Source: JAHDNZ01 sp036721855 (GTDB lineage: Bacteria; Bacillota; DTU065). From it: a stretch of DNA of 64,000 nt. Below the pieces are notes generated by a model. The model saw nothing but the letters and a program-made list of their open reading frames with translations, was not told the origin of the DNA and ran no database searches. Both the position numbers and the translations under genes were made by a program. Positions 17,866 to 24,564 of the stretch are shown one piece after another; the first letter of the stretch is position 1, and each line of letters starts with the position of its first letter. Location: NCBI GenBank assembly GCA_036721855.1, contig DAIMKF010000005.1, positions 30,375 to 94,374 of the forward strand, in the 5' to 3' direction.

Positions 17866-18540
17866 ATGACCGGGACATTAATAAATGTTACCACAATCCT
17901 AGTTGGTAGTCTGTTCGGACTACTGCTTGGCAACAGACTTCAGGAACAAACCAAAAAGACAGTGATGAATACCGTCGCTTTAGTCGTCTTATATCTGGGC
18001 ATAGAAACTGCCAGTAAGGGAAATAATTTAGTTGCCATCCTTTTGGGTCTGGTTTTAGGTAGTCTCATAGGCGAAGCCTTGCACTTAGAAGAGCGTCTAA
18101 ATCATATAGGCCAGACTATTGAAGAGAGGCTAAAAACCGGCAAAGGGCATTTTGCTACCGGTTTTATAACTGCTACGCTTCTGTTTTGTGTAGGCCCTAT
18201 GGCCATACTCGGCTCCTTGCAAGATGGACTTAAGCAAGGTTATAATATCTTGCTTACCAAAGCTGCACTTGATGGACTATCATCCATAGCCCTTAGTGCC
18301 TCTTTAGGTATTGGGGTAAGTTTTTCAGCCGTTGTTGTCTTAATCTATCAGGGAATTTTAACCTTACTTGCTTCCTGCTTAGGGAATTTAGCTACGGCTG
18401 AGGTTTTGGCTTCCCTTTCAGGTGCCGGTGGCATATTGATAATCGGGATAGGGTTAAATATGTTAGGACTTACCAAAATTAAAACTGCCAATTTACTCCC
18501 AGGCCTCATCCTTACACCTCTGATAACCCTTCTTTTTTAG
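17866..18540 (+). CDS. DUF554 family membrane protein (YdfK-like)
   Basis: A 224-residue integral membrane protein with about seven hydrophobic segments. The opening MTGTLINVTTILVGSLFG and the TATLLFCVGPMAILGSLQDG stretch are characteristic of DUF554. The function of the family is not established; a transporter role has been suggested. The start is set at ATG 17866, 6 nt after GAGGTGG. It is followed after 28 bp by the signal peptidase gene on the same strand, probably cotranscribed. Confidence 0.88.
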   Translation: MTGTLINVTTILVGSLFGLLLGNRLQEQTKKTVMNTVALVVLYLGIETASKGNNLVAILLGLVLGSLIGEALHLEERLNHIGQTIEERLKTGKGHFATGFITATLLFCVGPMAILGSLQDGLKQGYNILLTKAALDGLSSIALSASLGIGVSFSAVVVLIYQGILTLLASCLGNLATAEVLASLSGAGGILIIGIGLNMLGLTKIKTANLLPGLILTPLITLLF

Positions 18541-18568
18541 CTTATTTATTGCCTAAGGAGAGTAGCCT

Positions 18569-19084
18569 ATGGAAGATAAAATTAAACACTTCCTTTTTAC
18601 TCTTTCAGAGCTAATTATACTTACCACCTTTTTTATGTTTTTTATTGCGCAAACCTTTTTAATCAAAGGTTTCTCTATGGAGCCTACCCTTAAAAACGGC
18701 CAGCGAATTTTAGTGGAAAAAGTATCTTTGTTTTTGGGTGGGCCTAAACAGGGTGATATTATCATCTTTCAAAACCCTAAAAATAAGGAACAAATCTTAA
18801 TTAAAAGAGTGATTGGGGTTGGAGGAGATGAAATTATTATTGAGAATAGTACAATTTTCGTTAATGGCAAGCTCCTTAAAGAAAATTATATTACCGAACC
18901 ACTTAATTATCCACGGTATCTGTCTTATCAAGTACCAAAAGGTCATGTCTTTGTTTTAGGTGATAACCGCAATCATTCCTCAGACAGCCGTTTTTTAGGT
19001 GCTGTTCCTAAAAAAAACATTATCGGCCGCACCATTTTCATCTATTGGCCTTTTAGAGATCTGAGTGTTTTTTTTCAGCCCTAA
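18569..19084 (+). CDS. lepB: Type I signal peptidase
   Basis: Membrane-anchored serine protease that removes signal peptides from exported proteins. It is 171 residues with one N-terminal transmembrane helix (about 10-30), the Bacillota single-anchor form. The nucleophile is the serine of GFSMEPTL and the general base the lysine of LIKRVIGVGGD; GDNRNHSSDSR is the conserved C-terminal box. SD AAGGAG precedes the ATG. It is followed by a terminator shared with metQ. It should process the many signal-peptide proteins in this window. Confidence 0.95.
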   Translation: MEDKIKHFLFTLSELIILTTFFMFFIAQTFLIKGFSMEPTLKNGQRILVEKVSLFLGGPKQGDIIIFQNPKNKEQILIKRVIGVGGDEIIIENSTIFVNGKLLKENYITEPLNYPRYLSYQVPKGHVFVLGDNRNHSSDSRFLGAVPKKNIIGRTIFIYWPFRDLSVFFQP

Positions 19085-19085
19085 C

Positions 19086-19113
19086 AAAAAGGGAAGCCGC
19101 GGCTTCCCTTTTT
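19086..19113. terminator. Bidirectional terminator between lepB and metQ
   Basis: GGGAAGCC (19091-19098) pairs with GGCTTCCC (19101-19108), flanked by A5 and a T-run, so it works for both convergent genes. Confidence 0.9.
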
Positions 19114-19905
19114 TTATTCAACTGTAAAACCAAGTACCAGTGAACCGGCATACTTACCAATGATATAATCGACAACTTCTTTGGAATGGTATGCTTTTAT
19201 TAACTCCTCAAAAAGTGGATTGTTATCGTTTTTTCGCACGGCGATAATATTAACATAGGCTGAATCCTTATCTTCGGTATAGATAGGTCCCTTGACCGGA
19301 TCAAGACCGGCTGAAACAGCATAGGTGGTATTGATGGCTGCCGCATCTACATCCGGCAGTGCTCTTGGCAACTGAGCCGCTTCTAGTTCCACAAACTGCA
19401 ATCTCTTTGGATTGGAGACGATATCATATACTGTGGCTTCGATACCAATACCGGGTTTTAGTTTGATTAAGCCTGCTTTTTCCAATAACATTAAAACACG
19501 TCCGGCATTGGTGGGATCGTTAGGTATGGCTATAATTGCTTTGTCTCTTAACTCATTTAGCGATTTTACCTTTATAGAATAGAGACTGATGGGAAAAACA
19601 ATCGTTGGTGCTAGTTTTTCCAGCTCGAGTTTTCTATCGGCACAAAACTTTTTAAGATAAGGTTCGTGTTGAAAGCTATTGGCGTCAATAGAGCCGTCGG
19701 CCAGCGCCAAGTTAGGTGTCACAAAATCGGCAAAAGATACTATCTCCAGCTTAATATCCTTTTTTTTCAGGACATCTCTGACAATTTCCATGATCTCTTC
19801 ATGGGGACCTGGGTTAACTCCTACCTTCAACGTTTTTGGTGCGGCAAAACCGGTCACAGCTAAAATTAAGCTTAGCCCTAGTGCGAGAAACTTGGTAATT
19901 CTCAT
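19114..19905 (-). CDS. metQ: MetQ-like methionine-binding protein (NLPA family)
   Basis: Periplasmic-type binding protein for methionine import. The 263 residues match NLPA/MetQ: TLKVGVNPGPHEEI, DFVTPNLALADGSIDANSFQH, IAIPNDPTNAGRVL and PDVDAAAINTTYA. The signal peptide ends in GFAAPK with no lipobox cysteine, unusual for a Bacillota binding protein but normal for soluble periplasmic ones. The start is set at ATG 19905, 8 nt after GGAGG; the longer frame's ATG overlaps that SD. No metN or metI is adjacent. A SAM-I riboswitch upstream supports a methionine role. Confidence 0.92.
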   Translation of the reverse strand: MRITKFLALGLSLILAVTGFAAPKTLKVGVNPGPHEEIMEIVRDVLKKKDIKLEIVSFADFVTPNLALADGSIDANSFQHEPYLKKFCADRKLELEKLAPTIVFPISLYSIKVKSLNELRDKAIIAIPNDPTNAGRVLMLLEKAGLIKLKPGIGIEATVYDIVSNPKRLQFVELEAAQLPRALPDVDAAAINTTYAVSAGLDPVKGPIYTEDKDSAYVNIIAVRKNDNNPLFEELIKAYHSKEVVDYIIGKYAGSLVLGFTVE

Positions 19906-19944
19906 TACTTTTACCTCCATTTTTTGCTCTCCCCAGGTAGATAA

Positions 19945-20087
19945 GAAAAAGCTCCCTGTTTAGAGGAAGCTTGCTTACTTCCTCTTATCTCTCGAATTAA
20001 TTATAATTAACTCGCAGGAGTTGGCACCTTGCTAACGCAGGTTGCCGGGCTTCATCGGGCCAGTCCCTCCACCTCTCTGGATAAGAG
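19945..20087 (-). promoter_or_regulatory. SAM-I (S-box) riboswitch upstream of metQ
   Basis: On the - strand P1 is formed by CTCTTATC (20087-20080) and GATAAGAG (19989-19982), enclosing the conserved GATGAAGCCCGGCAACC core. The switch is visible: AGAGGAAG (19985-19978) can pair with CTTCCTCT (19969-19962) as antiterminator. With SAM bound, AAGCTTCCT (19972-19964) pairs with AGGGAGCTT (19957-19949) as a terminator followed by T's. Confidence 0.97.
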
Positions 20088-20106
20088 CAATATCTTATTG
20101 ATAAAA

Positions 20107-20136
20107 ATAATAACAAACAAGAGCAGTCTCTGTCAA
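20107..20136 (-). promoter_or_regulatory. Sigma-A-type promoter of the metQ riboswitch transcript
   Basis: Consensus TTGACA (20136-20131), an 18-nt spacer and TATTAT (20112-20107) precede the SAM-I aptamer by about 20 nt. Confidence 0.8.
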
Positions 20137-20220
20137 GAATAGATTAATCTTATTAAACGAAGGTAAAAGAGAAACCTTTGTAGAAATTTTAACTTTGATT
20201 GATTTAAGAGGTGGTATATT

Positions 20221-21681
20221 GTGGCTACAATTAATGAATTTGATGTTGTTATCATAGGTGGAGGAGTTATTGGCACAGCGGTGGCCTATAACCTGTCGAA
20301 ATTAAAACTTAAAACTGCTTTACTGGAAAAAGAAATTGAGCTTGCTTTTGGTACTACCAAAGCAAACAGTGGCATTGTCCATGCAGGATTTCACAGTAAG
20401 CCGGGTACACTTAAAGCAATTTTGTGTGTTAAGGGTTCTTTAATGTATCCTCAGCTTTGTCAGGATCTTGATGTTCCTTATAAGCAAAATGGAGTGTTGA
20501 TGGTAGCCTTTAATAACGAACAACTGCCCGAACTGGAAGCATTTTATAAACAGGGAAAGTTAAATGGTCTGGCTGAACTAAAAATCTTAAACCGTGATGA
20601 ATTGCTAAAAAGAGAACCCAACCTGCAAGATAAAGTAGTAGCCGGTCTTTTTGCTCCGACAGGTGGTGTGGTCTCTCCCTTTGAATTAGCTATTAATCAG
20701 GGAGAAAATGCTAAGCTAAATGGTGTAGAGATTGTGCTGGATTCTTCGGTAATTAAGATGGAAGATCAAAAAAGTCAGATTTTAATCACCACAACAAATA
20801 ACCAATTTACCGCCAAGGTTGTGATCAATTGTGCCGGATTATATGCTGATAACATAGCCCGCATGCTTGGTGATGATAGTTTTTCTATTACACCAAGAAA
20901 AGGCGAAGAATATCTTTTAGATAAACGCCTGGGTAATTTAGTTAAAAGTACTATCTTTCCCCTGCCTACACCAAATTCCAAAGGTATGCTTGTCATTCCT
21001 ACTGTGCATGGCAATCTAATGCTTGGACCTACAGCCGTAGAAATGGACAGACGCGATGAATTTGCCACTACAGCCCTTGGCCTTAAAAACATCTATGACT
21101 TTACGAAAAACTTAGTTAATGGTGTAGATTTAAGAGATCTGATTGCTTCCTTTGCGGGTATTAGAGCAGCCTCAGATCGGGGTGATTTCATTATCGAATT
21201 TTCACAAAAAACTCCCCGACTCTTAAATATAGCCGGAATTGAATCTCCCGGTCTTACAGCAGCCCCGGCAATCGGTGAAAAAGTCCTGGAAATGGTAAAA
21301 GCAAGGCTGAATGAAGAAGGTATAAGTGTAGATTTAAATCCAGCCTTTAATCCGGTCTTGCCCAAAAAACTTCACTTAAGAGACCTAAAAGGCCTGGAGC
21401 TGGAAAAAGCTATTCGCAAAGATAAACGCTTTGCTCATGTTATTTGCCGCTGTGAATTAGTCTCCGAGGCTGAAATTATCGAGGCTATAAAAAGTGGGGC
21501 CCGAACTTTAGATGGTATCAAACTTAGAACAAGAGCCGGCATGGGACGCTGTCAAGGAGGTTTTTGTACCCCTAAGATCTTAAAGATAATGTCAAAAGAG
21601 CTAGGTATACCTGTAAGCGAACTTACTAAACGAGGTGGGGATTCTGTTTTAGTACCCTACACCGCCAAAGAATTGATCTAA
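20221..21681 (+). CDS. FAD-dependent dehydrogenase, GlpA-like, with BFD-type [2Fe-2S] domain
   Basis: A 486-residue flavoprotein of the glycerol-3-phosphate/2-hydroxyglutarate dehydrogenase group. It has an N-terminal FAD fold (DVVIIGGGVIGTAVAY, TKANSGIVHAGFH) and a C-terminal BFD-like iron-sulfur domain with CRCELV and a later CQGGFC, giving four cysteines. Starts at GTG behind AAGAGGTGG. It is the first of three genes (next: FAD/NAD oxidoreductase and DUF1667) forming the set found in many anaerobic Bacillota, thought to act as an anaerobic glycerol-3-phosphate dehydrogenase complex. No glpK or glpF is nearby, so the substrate remains inferred. Confidence 0.88.
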   Translation: MATINEFDVVIIGGGVIGTAVAYNLSKLKLKTALLEKEIELAFGTTKANSGIVHAGFHSKPGTLKAILCVKGSLMYPQLCQDLDVPYKQNGVLMVAFNNEQLPELEAFYKQGKLNGLAELKILNRDELLKREPNLQDKVVAGLFAPTGGVVSPFELAINQGENAKLNGVEIVLDSSVIKMEDQKSQILITTTNNQFTAKVVINCAGLYADNIARMLGDDSFSITPRKGEEYLLDKRLGNLVKSTIFPLPTPNSKGMLVIPTVHGNLMLGPTAVEMDRRDEFATTALGLKNIYDFTKNLVNGVDLRDLIASFAGIRAASDRGDFIIEFSQKTPRLLNIAGIESPGLTAAPAIGEKVLEMVKARLNEEGISVDLNPAFNPVLPKKLHLRDLKGLELEKAIRKDKRFAHVICRCELVSEAEIIEAIKSGARTLDGIKLRTRAGMGRCQGGFCTPKILKIMSKELGIPVSELTKRGGDSVLVPYTAKELI

Positions 21682-21703
21682 GCTAGGAAAGGAGCCACCT
21701 ATA

Positions 21704-22954
21704 ATGCTTAAATGGCAAAAAGATCTAGTAATAATCGGTGGAGGTCCTGCAGGGCTCGCCGCAGCTAGTGCTGCCTGGGACAGTGGTGTTAAAGATCTAC
21801 TGATTCTTGAGCGCCATCATGAACTAGGGGGAATTCTCAACCAATGTATTCACAATGGTTTTGGTCTGCATTATTTCAAAGAGGAACTAACCGGTCCCGA
21901 ATATGCCGAGCGTTTTGTTGAGGAGATTGAGACCAAAAAAATACCTTGTCTAACCGATGCGATGGTTATTAGTCTAAATAAAGATAAAAAAGTCCTCTTT
22001 GCCTGTGAAAATTTAGGCGTCGTGGAAATTGCCGCCAAAGCAGTCGTTTTAGCTATGGGCTGCCGCGAAAGAACTAGAGCGGCAATTAGCATCCCCGGCA
22101 CAAGACCTGCAGGTGTCTTTACAGCGGGTACGGTCCAAAACATGGTCAATATCGAAGGCCTTTTGCCCGGAAGAAAGATTGTTATTGTCGGCTCAGGGGA
22201 TATAGGCCTCATTATGGCCAGGCGTCTTACTCTTGAAGGAGCTAAAGTAGAGGCCGTGGTGGAGATAATGCCCTACCCAGGTGGCCTAACCCGCAATATT
22301 GCCCAATGCTTGGAAGACTTTGATATCCCCCTTTATTTAAGCCACTCCATTGCGGAAATAAGAGGCCAAGATCGGGTTTGTGGGGTTTTAGTGGCCCCTG
22401 TTGACAAAAACAGACAACCTATTTTAGACAAAGCCTTCCCACTGGATTGTGATACTTTGGTTTTGTCTGTAGGACTTATTCCCGAAAACGAATTGTCTCT
22501 TGAAGCAGAGGTGACCATAGACAAGATCACCAATGGCCCTGTGGTAAACGAATTTTTGGAAACAAGTATTCCCGGAATATTTGCCTGTGGCAATGTCTTA
22601 CAGGTCCATGATTTAGTGGATAATGTAACTCGTGAAAGTATAAAAGCCGGAAAGATGGCCGCCAAATATATTAAAGAGCAATCTTTACCCCTTTGTCAGA
22701 CACATACCAAGGCTTTAGAAAATCTACGCTATGTTGTTCCTCATTTAATTAGCAAACAAACAGAGGTGGAATTTTTTTTAAGAGCGTCCAAACCGTTAAA
22801 AAATGCCACTTTAGTTGTGGGTAATAATCTGCTGATAAAAAAGATGAGAGAGGCAAAACCAGGCGAAATGATCTCCATAACAATTCCCAAAGAAAAGCTC
22901 GCTAGCCATGAGGGTCCTTTAGAATTTCGCCTTTTAGAAGATAAAGCAAATTAA
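21704..22954 (+). CDS. NAD(P)/FAD-dependent oxidoreductase, partner of the GlpA-like protein
   Basis: A 416-residue pyridine nucleotide-disulfide oxidoreductase-like flavoprotein. It contains an N-terminal FAD site (DLVIIGGGPAGLAAASAAW), a central NAD site (KIVIVGSGDIGLIMARRL), and GIFACGNVLQVHDLVDNV near the C-terminus. CIHNGFG near residue 48 is the family hallmark. It follows the GlpA-like gene by 22 bp with its own SD (AAAGGAG) and presumably passes electrons from that subunit to NAD or another acceptor. The classical redox-active CxxC is not evident. Confidence 0.88.
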   Translation: MLKWQKDLVIIGGGPAGLAAASAAWDSGVKDLLILERHHELGGILNQCIHNGFGLHYFKEELTGPEYAERFVEEIETKKIPCLTDAMVISLNKDKKVLFACENLGVVEIAAKAVVLAMGCRERTRAAISIPGTRPAGVFTAGTVQNMVNIEGLLPGRKIVIVGSGDIGLIMARRLTLEGAKVEAVVEIMPYPGGLTRNIAQCLEDFDIPLYLSHSIAEIRGQDRVCGVLVAPVDKNRQPILDKAFPLDCDTLVLSVGLIPENELSLEAEVTIDKITNGPVVNEFLETSIPGIFACGNVLQVHDLVDNVTRESIKAGKMAAKYIKEQSLPLCQTHTKALENLRYVVPHLISKQTEVEFFLRASKPLKNATLVVGNNLLIKKMREAKPGEMISITIPKEKLASHEGPLEFRLLEDKAN

Positions 22955-23128
22955 TAACAGGAGGTGTAACTGCTACTGACAAAATATCCTTTATTCGGAT
23001 TAGCTAAATAATAATACGACTGTTGGTAACGATCTATGCTCCGTTAATTTAGGAATACTGTTTAGAAAATAATTTAAAAGCTAATTACAACCAGGAAATT
23101 TGTCATGCTTATATGTAGCAGGTTTAAT
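22955..23128 (+). other. Orphan ribosome binding site and 150-bp segment bounded by a 7-bp inverted repeat
   Basis: AGGAGGTG (22959-22966) lies 4 nt after the oxidoreductase stop, where the next gene of the operon would be expected to start, but no ATG, GTG or TTG follows at usable distance. CTGCTAC (22970-22976) and its inverse GTAGCAG (23115-23121) bracket the stretch before the DUF1667 gene. The segment itself has no coding capacity. It may be a small insertion that displaced the DUF1667 start. Confidence 0.4.
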
Positions 23129-23512
23129 ATGACCATAAAGACCAAAAAAATCACTTGTATCTCCTGTCCAATAGGTTGCAGTCTAGAACTCTTAAGTGAA
23201 AAAAATGAACTGACAAAAATTTCAGGCAACAAATGTCAAAGAGGCCTCATCTATGCCAAAAATGAGTTTTATAATCCCAAAAGAATGCTCACCAGTACAA
23301 TAAAGCTTGCCGAGGGCACTATTGTGCAATTGCCGGTCAGAACTAAAGAACCGATTCCTAAAGGCAAGATCAAAGAAGCCATGCGGGTATTAAAAACCCT
23401 GACTGTTAAGGCTCCTGTTCCAATAGGTACGGTTCTTGTTCCCGATTTGGTGGAAACTGGAGTTGCTCTTATTGCTACACGTTCGGTGCAAAAAGATAAT
23501 GCCAGATATTAA
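23129..23512 (+). CDS. DUF1667 protein, small cysteine-containing partner of the GlpA-like set
   Basis: About 127 residues. The N-terminus has CISCPIGC and a later CQRG, the cysteine pattern that defines DUF1667 and probably holds an iron-sulfur cluster, followed by an NPKRMLTSTIKL segment. DUF1667 genes usually follow the two flavoprotein genes present here. The start is placed at ATG 23129, because family members begin a few residues before the cysteine motif; the SD there is weak (AGG). It is separated from the operon by an unusual 174-bp gap. Confidence 0.85.
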   Translation: MTIKTKKITCISCPIGCSLELLSEKNELTKISGNKCQRGLIYAKNEFYNPKRMLTSTIKLAEGTIVQLPVRTKEPIPKGKIKEAMRVLKTLTVKAPVPIGTVLVPDLVETGVALIATRSVQKDNARY

Positions 23513-23751
23513 AAGAGTTTTATTTATTTAGTCCTTGTATGATATTAGAAATAATCCCTACAATCTCCTGTGGTCCTAGATGGGGCACCTATTTAGAAAC
23601 TAACTTTGGAACAGGCTAAAAATCCAAGCTAAAAGTTTTTTAATGAAGTTTTTAACGAGAATAATAAATTTGTTGTAGACAATGCTAATAAAATAAGGCA
23701 ATATAATAATGGAGGAACTGAGGAAAGATTTAGAAAGAGGAGGAAAACTTA

Positions 23752-24153
23752 GTGAAAAATTTTAGAACCGTTATCTTGCTGGTTATCCTTGTACTTGCAC
23801 TTTCTGTTATTAGCTTTGCCGAGGGACCAAAACATTCACTAAAACCCAGCTTCAACAACATTGTAGGCTTTGACTTCCCCACTTATGGATGGGCCGTAAA
23901 AAATGCTCAGAATGAGATTGTTGGTTTTAAGGGATTTAACTTAGGTATCGGTTACAGCCGGAAAAACTACTTTCAGCCATATGAGTTTAATAAATTCAAT
24001 ACCTTTTGGGGCTGGGGTACAGTAGGTATCATTGTGCCGTACCTGGCAATAGGCGGTGACTATCCTTTACCTCTGGATAACGGAAATGCCATCAATGTAA
24101 GTGCCGGCCTAGTATGGCTAGCGCCTTATGTGGGCATCTCTTACTGCTGGTAA
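23752..24153 (+). CDS. Small secreted beta-rich protein, candidate outer-membrane barrel
   Basis: Not a recognised family. It is 133 residues: a signal peptide (about 1-23, cleavage near SFA-EG), then alternating hydrophobic and polar stretches rich in Gly, Tyr and Trp, ending in VGISYCW. A terminal aromatic residue after a beta strand is the usual recognition signal for outer-membrane barrel assembly in diderms. It starts at GTG with GAGGAAAAC upstream and stands alone before a terminator. It resembles the protein at 33423-33914 in style and C-terminal end rather than in obvious sequence identity. Function unknown. Confidence 0.65.
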   Translation: MKNFRTVILLVILVLALSVISFAEGPKHSLKPSFNNIVGFDFPTYGWAVKNAQNEIVGFKGFNLGIGYSRKNYFQPYEFNKFNTFWGWGTVGIIVPYLAIGGDYPLPLDNGNAINVSAGLVWLAPYVGISYCW

Positions 24154-24177
24154 ATTTTATCTTTGTCCTTTACATTA

Positions 24178-24220
24178 AACCGGGGTCTAGGTTGTTTAAC
24201 AGTCTAGACCCCGGTTCTTT
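24178..24220 (+). terminator. Intrinsic terminator of the small secreted protein gene
   Basis: A 13-bp stem AACCGGGGTCTAG (24178-24190) with CTAGACCCCGGTT (24204-24216) is followed by CTTT. Confidence 0.85.
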
Positions 24221-24521
24221 ATTCTATCAAATTATATTTAGCAAAATTACTTCTCATATACTCATATACTTCTCTCCCCCAGAAAATGAGGGTGTTTTAA
24301 CAAGTGGTGTTTCAAAAAAGACCGCAAAACTGCCCTAGCATATAGGGGCAGAACCATGATTGATTTAGGTTCTCTTCGCTTAGATTGAAAACATAGATTT
24401 GATTTTTAAAACCTATTTGGCAAAACTATAGCCTTATTTGTCTCTAGCTGTACACTACCAAAATCAAAGCATGTTTGAAACTTGCGCCCATTAGACTTTA
24501 CCCATACAGGGCAAACTAAAA
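24221..24521. other. Intergenic stretch, no gene seen
   Basis: About 300 bp of AT-rich sequence between two convergent terminators. It has a short direct repeat (TCATATACTCATATACT near 24255) but no credible reading frame with a ribosome binding site. Confidence 0.6.
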
Positions 24522-24550
24522 GAGCACAAGAACCTGAGATTCTTATGCCC
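24522..24550 (-). terminator. Terminator of the PEGA protein gene
   Basis: On the - strand GGGCATAAGAA (24550-24540) pairs with TTCTTGTGCTC (24532-24522) over 11 bp with three G-U pairs, then TTTT. Confidence 0.75.
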
Positions 24551-24564
24551 TTCTTGTCTTAAAA

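Noticed and set aside
24221..24338. Short coding frame running on from the small secreted protein gene
   Set aside because: It crosses the terminator and lacks an SD; the composition is not protein-like.
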